Source: Bacteroides sp. (GTDB taxonomy: Bacteria > Bacteroidota > Bacteroidia > Bacteroidales > SM23-62). From it: a stretch of 36,743 nucleotides of DNA. The position numbers and the translations under genes are program-made. The stretch is taken from the NCBI GenBank assembly GCA_011053095.1, contig DRHS01000068.1, forward strand, positions 1-36,743. Reading direction: 5' to 3'. Below, in pieces: positions 8,741 through 19,435 of this stretch (the stretch's first letter is position 1; each line of letters begins with the position of its first letter). The notes below the pieces were generated by a model that saw only the letters and a list, made by a program, of their open reading frames with translations, did no database searches and had not been told where the DNA came from.

Positions 8741-9508
8741 ATGGAACTCCAGCTTAGAAACCCAATTGTATTCTTTGACCTTGAAACAACCGGCATTAAT
8801 GTTGCCAGCGACCGGATCGTGGAGATCTCCTGGTTGAAAATTATGCCTTCCGGGGAGGAATCAAGTTATACTCAGCTTGTCAATCCTACCATCCCCATTG
8901 ATCCCAAAGCAATTGCCATTCATGGAATTACCGATGAAGATGTAAAGGACAAGCCCACGTTTAAGGATATTGGCAGATCCCTGGCAAAGGATCTTGAGGG
9001 CTGTGACCTTGCCGGTTATAATTCAAATAGATTTGATATTCCACTTCTTGCGGAGGAATTCCTCAGGGCAGATATTGATTTCGATATGAGCAAGCGGAAG
9101 TTTGTCGATGTCCAGGTAATTTTTCATAAGATGGAACAACGTACTCTCACTGCAGCATTGAAGTTCTATTGTCAGAAGGATCTGGAGGATGCCCATAGTG
9201 CACAGGCGGATACCCTGGCAACCTATGAGATTCTGAAAGCACAGCTTGATCGCTATGACGACCTTGAAAATGATGTGGATTTTCTGTCCGGATTCTCTAC
9301 CCAGAACCGGAATGTTGATTTTGCCGGGAGAATCATTTTAAATGACAAGGATGAGGAGGTTTTTAATTTTGGAAAATACAAGGGTGAGCCGGTGGAGGAG
9401 GTGTTGAAAAAAGACCCCGGATATTTTGGCTGGATTCTTAAGGGGGATTTTCCCCTGTACACCAAAAATGTTCTCACTAAAATCAAACTCAGGGCATTCG
9501 GAAAATAG
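8741..9508 (+). CDS. 3'-5' exonuclease, DnaQ/epsilon-like with ExoX-type C-terminal domain
   Basis: 255 residues. The DEDDh exonuclease fold is seen in FFDLETTGI (Asp14, Glu16), AGYNSNRFDIPLL (about 93-105) and HSAQADTLATYEIL, which holds the final His and Asp. After about residue 195 a short second domain reads FNFGKYKGEPVEEVLKKDPG then YFGWILKGDFPL, like the C-terminal domain of exonuclease X and related proteins. It degrades DNA or RNA ends from 3'. Whether it proofreads for the replicase or is a stand-alone repair nuclease cannot be told; the neighbouring dnaN is only suggestive. The start follows the dnaN terminator by 11 bp. Confidence 0.85.
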   Translation: MELQLRNPIVFFDLETTGINVASDRIVEISWLKIMPSGEESSYTQLVNPTIPIDPKAIAIHGITDEDVKDKPTFKDIGRSLAKDLEGCDLAGYNSNRFDIPLLAEEFLRADIDFDMSKRKFVDVQVIFHKMEQRTLTAALKFYCQKDLEDAHSAQADTLATYEILKAQLDRYDDLENDVDFLSGFSTQNRNVDFAGRIILNDKDEEVFNFGKYKGEPVEEVLKKDPGYFGWILKGDFPLYTKNVLTKIKLRAFGK

Positions 9509-9560
9509 AGACTGCACACCTTTGAAAGAACCAGTGTTCAATTAAAATTTATAATTTCCT

Positions 9561-10172
9561 ATGAAAATTATTTGTCTTGCAAGGAATTATGTGGCTCATG
9601 CCAGGGAACTTAACAATCCACTCCCAGAGAAACCCCTGTTCTTCATGAAGCATGAGAACAGCATTGTCAGGGGCAACAAACCATTTTATTATCCTGATTT
9701 CAGCACGGACATTCATTATGAGCTTGAGCTCGTATTGAAGATTTCAAAGGTAGGTAAGAACATAGAGAAGAAGTTTGCAGACCGGTATTACGATGAGATT
9801 GGCCTGGGAATTGATTTTACAGCCCGGGACCTGCAGACTGAGGCACGTAAAAATGGTGCTCCATGGGAGATTGCAAAGGCCTTCGATAATTCGGCACCCC
9901 TGAGTGATTTTTTGCCGGTTTCCGATTTCAAGGATATAAGCAGCCTTGCATTCCAACTGGATATAAATGGAAAGAGGGTGCAGGAGGGTGAATCCGGACT
10001 AATGATCTTTCCTGTTGAGGTTCAGATTGCCTATATCTCCAGGTTTATTACCCTGAAGACCGGTGACCTTATCTTTACAGGAACTCCAGCCGGTGTGGGA
10101 CCGGTAAAGATTGGTGATCACCTGGAAGCTTACCTGGAGGGGAAGAAGATGCTCGATTTTTACGTTAAGTAA
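9561..10172 (+). CDS. Fumarylacetoacetate hydrolase family protein
   Basis: 203 residues, the length of single-domain FAH-fold proteins. The start MKIICLARNYVAHARELNNP and the block KPLFFMKHENSIV are typical. The metal-binding acidic set is visible in DIHYELELVLKI (two Glu) and GLGIDFTARDLQ (Asp). FTGTPAGVGPVKIGD near the C-terminus is the other conserved block. Members hydrolyse or decarboxylate 2-oxo acids (acylpyruvate hydrolase, oxaloacetate tautomerase); the substrate is not evident. It starts 52 bp after the exonuclease. Its last 8 bp overlap the 3' end of the convergent HD-domain gene. Confidence 0.85.
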   Translation: MKIICLARNYVAHARELNNPLPEKPLFFMKHENSIVRGNKPFYYPDFSTDIHYELELVLKISKVGKNIEKKFADRYYDEIGLGIDFTARDLQTEARKNGAPWEIAKAFDNSAPLSDFLPVSDFKDISSLAFQLDINGKRVQEGESGLMIFPVEVQIAYISRFITLKTGDLIFTGTPAGVGPVKIGDHLEAYLEGKKMLDFYVK

Positions 10173-11087
10173 CCGGAACAAGTTTCAGAATCATATCACG
10201 TCCGGAATTTTCTTTGTCGAGGGCCCGAAACCAGTCCCCTATCTCAGTTTCAAAATCAGTCTCCGGCAATGACCTGTCAGTTTCCAGAAGATTCTCCTCC
10301 CTCAGCAGTGCGTTGTATATGATCCTGATCAACTGAGGTTCCCAGACAGGTCTTTCATCCTGGCCTGCATACCCCTGGGCAAGATTGAGATAAAAATCAT
10401 ATACCTGCCTGAACCTGCCCTCCTGTTCGTTGATAAAGTCCTTGAGTTCCCCAAAGATATTCTTAAGGTTATTGTACCGGTTTTGCACATTGTCGCATAC
10501 AAGTCCTGGCAATTCCTCCGGGCTGATACCGCGAAGAAGATATATCTCAGCATATCGGTAGATCCCCATCTTACCGAATGCATCAAGGTCATCACTGGCA
10601 GACAGCAGGCCAAGCAGCTGAGGAATAACGCCGGGTCTTATCCCGGCAGAACCTGACTTTAGAGATTTGTCGTCATGGTGTTCAATTGCATGAAGAATCC
10701 TGTTGAGTGAATCGCCTGCCGGTACGGCCGGTATGGATACCCGGCTGACTTTTTTAGATTCCTGTCCGGTCTGATCAGAAACATGGTCTTCAAAAAACTC
10801 TTCACAGAGCCTTCTGCTTTCAAGTCCATGCTGTTCACCGGGTGTACGTATAAGTCCCACATCATGAAAAAATACAGAGATAATTAGTTCTTCCGTCAGG
10901 TGATCGGGGAGTTCAATTCCTGATCTGTCGAGGAGTTGAATTAGTCTCCGCGCATGTGACCAGACGCGAATATGATGCAGGTGGTCATGGGAAGGAAGGA
11001 ATACACCCTCAAAAAGGTTATTGCAATGCAAGGATAGAGTGGAGAGCCACCGTTTTTCCGCCTCCTCAAGATTTTCCAGCATTGCCA

Positions 11088-11088
<1 letters not shown>
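10165..11088 (-). CDS. HD-domain protein, possible metal-dependent phosphohydrolase
   Basis: 307 residues. The N-terminal half has HD-domain ligands: HDHLHHIRVWSHARRL (about 34-49) and ISVFFHDVGLIRTPGEQHG (about 70-88), with a later HAIEHHDDKS. The C-terminal half is helical and not recognised. HD proteins hydrolyse phosphate esters, often of nucleotides, but no substrate can be named. Its ATG shares one base with the pyruvate kinase stop (TGATG), so the two are translationally coupled. It is the last gene of the minus-strand operon and converges on the FAH-type gene with an 8-bp overlap. Confidence 0.75.
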
Positions 11089-12530
<1,442 letters not shown>

Positions 12531-12553
12531 TGGCAGGTTTATCAGAAGAGAAA

Positions 12554-13207
12554 TTACTGTATATAGTCCTCGTATGAACGTGGGAGCAATCCAAAACTCA
12601 TTACGCAGTTATACTTGTATTCTTTATGAGGTTTAATTGAAACTCCAAGTGAATTAAATCTGGGATTCAGCAGGTTATGACGATGGCCCAGGTCTTCGAT
12701 TCCTTCATCGATAAGCAGTTGAAGTACAATTTCTACCGGAGTATATTCTCCGTAATAAATATTTTCTCCGACCTCCATAAAGTTTTCCATGACCGGAGTA
12801 TAACGGTTCTTGAACCCCTTATGACCCTCGTAGCCCTTCACCCCCGATTTTGTTGCATGATCGCGGGCCACGTCATACAGTTCCTTTTCCGGAAGCAACA
12901 TGGGAAGGTCTTTCACCTTCTGCAGGTCCTTATAAAGTGAGCGGATATATTTGTTGCTTTTCTTGTCTTTCAGAATCAGATATTGCTTCAGGAAGGTTTC
13001 TGTGAAAAATGGTCCGTCTACCCTTGCAAGGTTTGAAAGCAGGATCACTTCCTTTTCATCTTCATTCATAAATTCTGAATCAATCGCTGTATTGGCCTTT
13101 GTAACAACTGAGACCTCCCAGCCGGGATATTTGGTTGATTTCTGTGCTTTAAGTGATATTGATATGCAAAGCATGAGTAAAAGCAATAATAATTGATGTT
13201 TTATCAT
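12554..13207 (-). CDS. Secreted CAP-domain (SCP/PR-1-like) protein
   Basis: 217 residues. Residues 1-21 are a leucine-rich signal peptide (MIKHQLLLLLLMLCISISLK) ending at AQ. The CAP fold is seen in LYDVARDHATKSG, YEGHKGF, ENIYYGE and GHRHNLLNPRFNSLGV, which carry the conserved His and Glu of the CAP cavity, with a closing CVMSFG. Bacterial CAP proteins are exported and mostly of unknown activity. Its start overlaps the end of the GNAT gene by 4 bp (ATGA). Its function within this operon is not known. Confidence 0.82.
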   Translation of the reverse strand: MIKHQLLLLLLMLCISISLKAQKSTKYPGWEVSVVTKANTAIDSEFMNEDEKEVILLSNLARVDGPFFTETFLKQYLILKDKKSNKYIRSLYKDLQKVKDLPMLLPEKELYDVARDHATKSGVKGYEGHKGFKNRYTPVMENFMEVGENIYYGEYTPVEIVLQLLIDEGIEDLGHRHNLLNPRFNSLGVSIKPHKEYKYNCVMSFGLLPRSYEDYIQ

Positions 13208-13647
13208 GATTCGAACTCCCTTATCATATATATATCATAATCCCGGAAGGCAAAGAATCCGAGTTTCTCATAAAGTCTTTTTGCCGCATGGTTTTTCTTA
13301 TGTACTTCCAGTTTTACCTGTTGTCCCTTTTGCTGTATCCACTCAAGTGATTTCTTTGCAAGTTCTGTACCAAGTCCCCTTCTCTGAAAATCAGGCAGTA
13401 TGCCAAAATGATGGAGATATATCCTTCTTCCATCCCATGTCATCCAGGAGGAACCGATTATTTTTCCACTTCCTGTATCCTCAATAACAAGTAATTGTCC
13501 CCCGTGATCATTACACCTCTTTATAACCTCTTCGTTGTCACCCCTTTCCGGTGGTGTCAGGTCCGTTTTTTGCCATAGTTCCAGCAGGGAGGGGTAATCT
13601 TCAGGCCGGAAATTCCTGATCAGACTATTAGTCGCCGCTGCCTTCAT
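13204..13647 (-). CDS. GNAT-family N-acetyltransferase
   Basis: 147 residues, a single GNAT domain. The acetyl-CoA loop is seen as FQRRGLGTELAKKSLEW (the R/QxxGxG/A motif), preceded by the beta strand YLHHFGILPD and followed by KLEVHKKNHAAKRLYEKLGF, which is typical of motif B. The substrate amine cannot be predicted. Its start lies inside the 3' end of the NfeD gene (20-bp overlap), and its end overlaps the CAP gene by 4 bp, so translation is probably coupled. The first residues MKAAATNSLIRNFRPEDYP place the GNAT N-terminus well, supporting this start despite the long overlap. Confidence 0.85.
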   Translation of the reverse strand: MKAAATNSLIRNFRPEDYPSLLELWQKTDLTPPERGDNEEVIKRCNDHGGQLLVIEDTGSGKIIGSSWMTWDGRRIYLHHFGILPDFQRRGLGTELAKKSLEWIQQKGQQVKLEVHKKNHAAKRLYEKLGFFAFRDYDIYMIREFES

Positions 13648-15043
13648 CCTTAATCACATATAGCTGTCCGTGGAGGTAACGCAGGACCTTTACTTTTTCA
13701 TTCTTATTTATAAAACCATATTCAGAGACTGCATCATAAATTTCATCATCGATAAGCACCTTACCTGAGGGTCGCAGCACCGATTCAGCAATACCTTTTT
13801 TTCCAATAAGCTCCTTTTGCTCACTTTCAACAGCGAGGAAACCATCATCTGTATTCAGCTCTCGGTCAAGGGAGAGGCCTGCAAATGCCTTATTGGTAAA
13901 CAGCTGTTTGCCCAGGTAAAGGGATAGGATTATAGACAGGAACATCGATCCGATTACAATAACGAATTTTTTTACCACTTCAGAAAATGCAATGTTCCAT
14001 TCGAAATCAAAAACAATATTATCGACCATGGCCATAGTGAGTCCGGTAACCACCAGAAGTATACCTGCCAGGCCTGCAATCCCGAATCCGGGTATGGCAA
14101 ACATTTCTACGCCGATCAGGATTAGTCCCACGATAAAAATCAACAACTCCCAGTTTTGCGCGAGTCCCTCAAGATAAAGTGGTGCAAAATAGAGGATGGC
14201 TGCAAGAAGTGCTGCAGCCAGAGGGAATCCGATTCCAGGTGACTGCAATTCAAAGTAAATACCCCCTACCAGAACCATGATCAGTATTCCACTCACAACA
14301 GGATTCAGCAGTAAACCGATAATCTTGTCAAGACTGCTGGATTTATGTTTTACTATATCATAACTTTCTATATGAGCCTGTACAAGCAGATCCTCAATAT
14401 TTTCTACAATTCCTTCGCAGAATCCGTGTTGCACAGCTTCCGATGCAGTGAAGGTGAGTACCTTCCCGGTATCTGAAACCCCTTTAACGTATAAGGATGG
14501 ATCTACCATGGCTTCAGCTATTTGTGGGTCCCTGTGCCAGCTGATTATCGTATCGTTACCTGTGATAACAGTATCCTTGCCATGAGCTTCAGCGGTGGCA
14601 CGCATCATTGAACGCATGAAGGACTGGTATTTATCCGGTACCACTTCCCCTTGCTGGTCAACCACGGTTGCAGCACCGATGCTTCCCCCGCTTCGCATGT
14701 ATATACTATCGCAAGCTATGGAGATCAGGGCACCCGCAGATGCCGCGTTGTTGTCTATGAAAACCCATACCGGTATTTTACTGTTCAGAATTATTGTGCG
14801 AACCGAATCGGCGATGTTCAGCATTCCCCCGTAAGTATTCATCCGGATTATGATAAGGTCAACTTTCAGACTTTCAGCCTCCTCAAATGCCTTCTGGGTG
14901 GTCCTCCATACCGGGGGTGCAATGTTTTCTGTTATCTCAAAGCTATAAATCTGGAGTTTCCGGGGTGTCTCTTCCACTGAGGTTTTCGCAGATATACCAA
15001 GCAGGGCTGTCAGGAATATAATATAGATGGTTTTTCTTTGCAT
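13628..15043 (-). CDS. NfeD-family membrane-bound serine protease (ClpP-class)
   Basis: 471 residues, a long-form NfeD. Residues 1-20 are a signal peptide. The ClpP-class protease domain (about 28-225) contains IIRMNTYGGML and NNAASAGALISIACD, with the expected nucleophile Ser in AASAGA, and a possible general-base Lys in PDKYQSFMR. Four or more membrane segments follow (about 245-385, for example ILIMVLVGGIYFELQSPG and LLIFIVGLILIGVEMFAIPG). The C-terminal OB-fold NfeD domain (about 405-471) has GKKGIAESVLRPSGKVLIDD. Long NfeD proteins pair with stomatin-like proteins in membrane quality control; no stomatin gene is seen here. First gene of the minus-strand operon. Confidence 0.88.
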   Translation of the reverse strand: MQRKTIYIIFLTALLGISAKTSVEETPRKLQIYSFEITENIAPPVWRTTQKAFEEAESLKVDLIIIRMNTYGGMLNIADSVRTIILNSKIPVWVFIDNNAASAGALISIACDSIYMRSGGSIGAATVVDQQGEVVPDKYQSFMRSMMRATAEAHGKDTVITGNDTIISWHRDPQIAEAMVDPSLYVKGVSDTGKVLTFTASEAVQHGFCEGIVENIEDLLVQAHIESYDIVKHKSSSLDKIIGLLLNPVVSGILIMVLVGGIYFELQSPGIGFPLAAALLAAILYFAPLYLEGLAQNWELLIFIVGLILIGVEMFAIPGFGIAGLAGILLVVTGLTMAMVDNIVFDFEWNIAFSEVVKKFVIVIGSMFLSIILSLYLGKQLFTNKAFAGLSLDRELNTDDGFLAVESEQKELIGKKGIAESVLRPSGKVLIDDEIYDAVSEYGFINKNEKVKVLRYLHGQLYVIKDEGSGD

Positions 15044-15055
15044 GGTTTAAAAATA

Positions 15056-15089
15056 CAAAAAGTATATCAGTTCTGATTTTGACGGCAAA
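15056..15089 (-). promoter_or_regulatory. Possible promoter of the nfeD-GNAT-CAP-pyk-HD operon
   Basis: On the minus strand TTTG (15089-15086) is followed after 21 bp by TACTTTTTG (15064-15056), one base longer than the TAnnTTTG consensus. It lies 12 bp before the ATG. Spacing fits Bacteroidota promoters, but the imperfect -7 box makes this tentative. Confidence 0.35.
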
Positions 15090-15095
15090 AACTTC

Positions 15096-15103
15096 TAACT
15101 TTA
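15096..15103 (+). promoter_or_regulatory. Possible -7 promoter box for purB
   Basis: TAACTTTA matches TAnnTTTG except for the last base and lies 18 bp before the purB ATG. A TTTG at 15078-15081 is only 14 bp upstream, shorter than usual. The same TAACTTTA recurs at 18343-18350 before the glycosyltransferase gene. Confidence 0.3.
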
Positions 15104-15121
15104 TGCTCAAAATAATTAAGA

Positions 15122-16465
15122 ATGAAAATATCTGAGTTGTCCGCCATTTCTCCCATTGATGGAAGGTATCGTTCCAAGGTTGAGGAACTGGCGCCATTCT
15201 TTTCTGAGTTTGGACTGATCCGTTACCGTGTATTTGTCGAGATCGAATACTTTATTGCACTCTGTGAATTGCCCCTTCCGGAATTGTCAGGAGCAGATGC
15301 AGACATCTTTGAGAAACTGAGAGCAATTTATACCGAGTTTTCTCTTATCGATGCGGAGCAGATCAAAACATTCGAAAAGACTACCAACCATGACGTAAAA
15401 GCTGTGGAATACTTTATAAAGGAAAAGTTTGATGAAATCGGACTTTCAGAGTTGAAAGAATTCATTCATTTTGCACTTACTTCCCAGGACATCAATAACA
15501 CCGCAACACCTCTTTCATTCAAGGACGCCATGGTTCAGGCCTATTTCCCGGTGCTTGAAGAATTCCTTAGCATGTTAAGGGAGAGATCGGATCAGTGGGC
15601 CCTGGTTCCCATGCTTGCCAGAACTCATGGACAACCCGCATCACCTACCCGAATGGGAAAAGAAATAAAGGTGTTCATAGAAAGGCTTGAGATACAGATA
15701 GAATCACTTAAGAAAATCCCCTATACAGGTAAGTTCGGCGGTGCCACAGGGAACTTTAATGCACATCTGGTTGCTTATCCGGCGGTGGACTGGATTCTGT
15801 TTGCGGATCGGTTTGTTGGAGAGAAACTGGGACTTAGCAGGCAGAGGACCACAACCCAGATAGAGCATTACGACCAGCTTGCTTCACAGTTTGATAGTAT
15901 GAAGAGAATCAATACCATACTTATAGACTTTTGCAGGGATATCTGGACCTATATTTCCATGGAATATTTCAGACAAAAGCTGAAAAAGGGGGAGGTCGGC
16001 TCATCGGTGATGCCCCATAAGGTAAATCCCATTGACTTCGAAAATGCTGAAGGCAACCTTGGAATTGCAAACGCGCTTTTTGAACACATGAGTTCCAAAC
16101 TTCCGATTTCCAGGCTTCAGCGCGACCTGACCGATTCAACTGTGCTCAGGAATATCGGAATGCCCCTGGGCCACAGTCTACTGTCACTAAAATCTCTTCA
16201 GAAAGGCCTTGGCAAACTAATTATTAATGAGGAGAAGATGAGGGAAGACCTGACCCGAAACTGGGCCGTGGTTACAGAAGCAATTCAAACCATTCTCCGG
16301 CGTGAAGGATATCCAAAACCATACGAGGCGTTGAAGGACCTTACAAGGACCAATAAAATAATTACCCGCGAAATAATACATTCATTCCTCGATACGTTAG
16401 AGTTAGACCAGGGTGTTATTGAAGAAATTAAACGTATAACACCGGACAATTACACCGGAATTTAA
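15122..16465 (+). CDS. purB: Adenylosuccinate lyase
   Basis: 447 residues, normal for the longer PurB group. SPIDGRYRSKVEELAPFFSE at the N-terminus is the PurB signature, followed by KTTNHDVKAVEYFIKEK, FALTSQDINNTA, LARTHGQPASPTRMGKEI and the fumarase/lyase superfamily loop VGSSVMPHKVNPIDFENAEG. The enzyme acts twice in purine synthesis, releasing fumarate from SAICAR and from adenylosuccinate. It is followed 27 bp later by the ABC exporter on the same strand, and is divergent from the nfeD operon across 78 bp. Confidence 0.97.
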   Translation: MKISELSAISPIDGRYRSKVEELAPFFSEFGLIRYRVFVEIEYFIALCELPLPELSGADADIFEKLRAIYTEFSLIDAEQIKTFEKTTNHDVKAVEYFIKEKFDEIGLSELKEFIHFALTSQDINNTATPLSFKDAMVQAYFPVLEEFLSMLRERSDQWALVPMLARTHGQPASPTRMGKEIKVFIERLEIQIESLKKIPYTGKFGGATGNFNAHLVAYPAVDWILFADRFVGEKLGLSRQRTTTQIEHYDQLASQFDSMKRINTILIDFCRDIWTYISMEYFRQKLKKGEVGSSVMPHKVNPIDFENAEGNLGIANALFEHMSSKLPISRLQRDLTDSTVLRNIGMPLGHSLLSLKSLQKGLGKLIINEEKMREDLTRNWAVVTEAIQTILRREGYPKPYEALKDLTRTNKIITREIIHSFLDTLELDQGVIEEIKRITPDNYTGI

Positions 16466-16492
16466 ACCGGAGCCACAATCCCGGAAAATCTA

Positions 16493-18310
16493 ATGAAGCG
16501 ATTTAAAATCATTGCGGGCTATGTTAAGCCCTACTGGTACTTTGCAACACTGAACATTTTGTTCAATGTGCTTTCTGCATTTTTTGCCCTGTTTTCATTT
16601 GTAATGGCCATTCCTTTCCTCAGGATCCTTTTCGAGACTCAGACAATGGTTACTGAAAAGGTCCCCTTTGTACTCGACATGGATACGGTGCAGCAATTTT
16701 TCAATTATTATGTGAGCTCTATAATCATTGAATATGGGCATGCAAAGGCCCTTATGATGGTTTCAGTTCTTGTAGTTGTTCTGGCTCTTTTTAAAACCGG
16801 ATTTAAGTTCCTTGCCAATTATTTCATTACCCCTGTAAGGGTAGGAGTGGTGAGGGATATTCGCAACCAGGTATATAATAAAACCCTGCGCCTTCCGATG
16901 TCTTATTTCTCAGATTCCCGCAAAGGGGATGTGATGGCGCGTGTTGGGATGGACGTGAATGAAATAGAGCTCTCGGTAATGAGTTCTCTCGAAATGATCT
17001 TCCGGGATCCCATTACGATCATCGTATTCCTGATCTCAATGTTTGTGATGAGTTATCAGTTAACCATTTTTGCTGTAATACTCCTGCCAATCTCCGGACT
17101 GCTGATAGGACGAATGGGCAAAAATCTAAGGAAGGATTCGAGAAAAGTTCAAAGCCAGCAGGGTACATTACTTTCTATTCTCGAAGAAACCCTCACGGGG
17201 ATGCGGATAGTGAAAGCATTTAACGGGGAAAAGACAATGAGCCGTAAATTTTTCAATATAAACCAGGATTATACAGATTCCATCACCCGGGTATACCGAC
17301 GCAGGTTCCTGGCATCACCAATGAGTGAATTCATGGGAACGATAGTCATGATGGTACTCATGTATGTGGGTGGCACGATCGTGCTCAACCAGACTTCCCC
17401 ACTGGATCCTGGGGCTTTCATAGCCTATCTGATTGTATTTTCACAGATCATAACCCCGGCAAAATCATTTTCAACCGGGTATTACAATATCCAGAAGGGA
17501 ATGGCTGCATTTGAACGGGTTGAACAGATCCTTGACACTAAAATAATAATCAAGGATATACCTGAGGCTAAGCCTGTTAAGGATTTTGAGACAAAAATTG
17601 AATACAGGGATGTTTCCTTTGCATATGGGACTGAACCGGTGCTGAAAAATATAAACCTGAAGATTGAGAAGGGAAAGACACTTGCCATCGTTGGAAAATC
17701 TGGTTCAGGCAAGTCAACTCTGGTGGACCTGCTGCCCAGGTTTATAGATTCAGTCGAGGGTAAGATCCTGATCAATGGAACAGACATAAAGGATTATAAA
17801 ATGTCTGATCTTAGAAATCTAATGGGTGTAGTCAGCCAGCAATCCATATTATTCAATGATACTTTCTTTAATAACATAGCTTTCGGACTTGATAATGCTA
17901 ATCCGGATGATGTGATCCGGGCTGCAAAAATTGCAAATGCGCATGATTTCATAATGGAAACCCCAAATAACTACCAGGCAAACGTCGGGGATGCGGGCAG
18001 TAAGTTGAGTGGGGGACAAAAACAGCGTATCAGCATTGCGAGAGCATTGCTGAAAAATCCTCCCATTTTAATTCTTGACGAAGCAACCTCTTCGCTTGAC
18101 ACCGAGTCTGAAAAGTATGTACAGGAAGCAATCGAGAACCTGATGAAGAACCGAACCTCAATTGTAATTGCACACAGGCTCTCAACTGTGAAATATGCCG
18201 ATGAGATCATAGTCATTGAGGAGGGCCGGATAGAAGAGAGGGGAATGCATGAAGACCTCCTGAAAAAGAAAGGCCTGTACGCAAAATATCACATGCTTCA
18301 GATGTTTTAA
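16493..18310 (+). CDS. ABC exporter, MsbA-like fused permease/ATPase
   Basis: 605 residues, a half-transporter. The N-terminal membrane domain (about 1-330) has six predicted helices, with the coupling region LPMSYFSDSRKGDVMARVG. The nucleotide-binding domain (about 365-605) shows Walker A VGKSGSGKSTL, Q-loop VSQQSILF, signature LSGGQKQRISIARALL, Walker B ILILDEATSSLD and switch IAHRLSTV. It is likely to be a homodimeric exporter at the inner membrane. MsbA-type lipid A flipping is plausible, but other lipids or drugs cannot be excluded. It starts 27 bp after purB and precedes glycosyltransferase genes by about 100 bp. Confidence 0.9.
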   Translation: MKRFKIIAGYVKPYWYFATLNILFNVLSAFFALFSFVMAIPFLRILFETQTMVTEKVPFVLDMDTVQQFFNYYVSSIIIEYGHAKALMMVSVLVVVLALFKTGFKFLANYFITPVRVGVVRDIRNQVYNKTLRLPMSYFSDSRKGDVMARVGMDVNEIELSVMSSLEMIFRDPITIIVFLISMFVMSYQLTIFAVILLPISGLLIGRMGKNLRKDSRKVQSQQGTLLSILEETLTGMRIVKAFNGEKTMSRKFFNINQDYTDSITRVYRRRFLASPMSEFMGTIVMMVLMYVGGTIVLNQTSPLDPGAFIAYLIVFSQIITPAKSFSTGYYNIQKGMAAFERVEQILDTKIIIKDIPEAKPVKDFETKIEYRDVSFAYGTEPVLKNINLKIEKGKTLAIVGKSGSGKSTLVDLLPRFIDSVEGKILINGTDIKDYKMSDLRNLMGVVSQQSILFNDTFFNNIAFGLDNANPDDVIRAAKIANAHDFIMETPNNYQANVGDAGSKLSGGQKQRISIARALLKNPPILILDEATSSLDTESEKYVQEAIENLMKNRTSIVIAHRLSTVKYADEIIVIEEGRIEERGMHEDLLKKKGLYAKYHMLQMF

Positions 18311-18342
18311 AAAAGCAAGGGTTCTTTTATACGATATTTTTT

Positions 18343-18350
18343 AGTAACTT
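18343..18350 (+). promoter_or_regulatory. Possible -7 promoter box for the GT2-like gene
   Basis: TAACTTTA differs from TAnnTTTG in the last base and lies in the 102-bp spacer, 62 bp before the ATG at 18413. No clear -33 element was seen, so this is weak. Confidence 0.25.
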
Positions 18351-18412
18351 TAGAATAAGGATAGACAGATACCCTCTTAATCAGGGGTAACTGGCACTCA
18401 TTTACCTGGCAT

Positions 18413-19282
18413 ATGAAGGTCTGCGGATTTAGTTTTGTACGTAACGCTGAGAAGTTCTCCTACCCGGTGAGAGAATCGATTCAATCCATTCTGCCTGTTT
18501 GTGACAAGTTTATTATAAATATTGGGAACTCTGAGGACGGAACCCTGGATATGATCCGATCCATTCCCTCTGATAAGATCGAGATTATAGAGAGTACATG
18601 GGATGATTCCAGGCGAAAAAACGGAGAGGTTTTATCCCAGGAGACCAACAAGGCCCTTGATCACATTCCCGAAGAATACGACTGGGCCTTTTACATTCAG
18701 GCGGATGAGGTGGTTCACGAGAAATACTTCAGTGAGATCCTTAATTCCATGGAAAGATGGCTTGATGATCCGGAAGTAGAAGGATTGCTTTTTAAATACC
18801 TCCATTTTTTCGGAAGTTACAATTACAATGCTGACTCACGTTCCTGGTATCGTAACGAAATAAGGATTATCCGGAACGATAAGAAGATCCGTTCTTATAA
18901 GGATGCCCAGGGATTCCGGAGAGGAAGCCGAAAACTTCAAGTAAAACCCGCCAACGCCTGCATGTACCATTACGGATGGGTCCGTTCCCCTGAAATCATG
19001 CAACAAAAACATGTCAACTTTAATAAGATGTACCACAGCGACCAGTGGGTTGACAGGAAAGTGAACCATACAAAACTTTACGATTATTCAGCTGTTGACT
19101 CAATAGTTCGATTTAAAGATACTCATCCCAGGGTAATGGAGGAGAGAATTAAAAAGCTGAACTGGCATGCAGAACTGGATGAAAATAAGAAAAGCTTCAA
19201 AACTCTTGACAGGGTACTTTACTGGATCGAATATCAGACCGGCAAACGACTCTTTGAATACCAAAACTACAAGATGATCTAG
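18413..19282 (+). CDS. Glycosyltransferase family 2-like protein
   Basis: 289 residues, no membrane segment seen. The N-terminus MKVCGFSFVRNAEKFSYPVR and VCDKFIINIGNSEDGTLDMI resemble the nucleotide-binding half of GT2-type (GT-A) enzymes. WAFYIQADEVVHEKYF supplies an acidic AD-E motif where GT2 proteins hold the metal-binding DxD. The C-terminal half (MYHYGWVRSPEIMQQKHVNF) is typical of a subgroup in Bacteroidota polysaccharide loci. It probably transfers a sugar from a nucleotide donor in the cytoplasm; donor and acceptor are unknown. First gene of the accessory polysaccharide segment. Confidence 0.75.
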   Translation: MKVCGFSFVRNAEKFSYPVRESIQSILPVCDKFIINIGNSEDGTLDMIRSIPSDKIEIIESTWDDSRRKNGEVLSQETNKALDHIPEEYDWAFYIQADEVVHEKYFSEILNSMERWLDDPEVEGLLFKYLHFFGSYNYNADSRSWYRNEIRIIRNDKKIRSYKDAQGFRRGSRKLQVKPANACMYHYGWVRSPEIMQQKHVNFNKMYHSDQWVDRKVNHTKLYDYSAVDSIVRFKDTHPRVMEERIKKLNWHAELDENKKSFKTLDRVLYWIEYQTGKRLFEYQNYKMI

Positions 19283-19377
19283 GGCAGGCCTTTATTTTGA
19301 GAAGCGTTCTAATGAAAAGAGAGTAAATAAATTCAATAACAACTTTGAATTGATAAAAGCGGATCTTGACTTTCAAG

Positions 19378-19385
19378 TACTTTTG
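19378..19385 (+). promoter_or_regulatory. Bacteroidota -7 promoter box before the GT39-like gene
   Basis: TACTTTTG is a full match to TAnnTTTG in the 153-bp spacer, 50 bp before the GTG start. A TTG at 19350-19352 is 25 bp upstream, slightly longer spacing than usual. It suggests the GT39-like gene is transcribed separately from the GT2-like gene. Confidence 0.45.
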
Positions 19386-19435
19386 ACTATACTTCGAAGG
19401 GGAGAGAGGTCTGTGTTAACATGCGTTAAATTGTT

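Noticed and set aside
18370..18389. TACCC...GGGTA inverted repeat after the ABC exporter, considered as a terminator
   Set aside because: The stem is only five base pairs and has no following T run.
19366..19393. An E. coli-like TTGACT...TATACT pair
   Set aside because: Bacteroidota housekeeping sigma uses different boxes; the TACTTTTG inside the same stretch is the better candidate.
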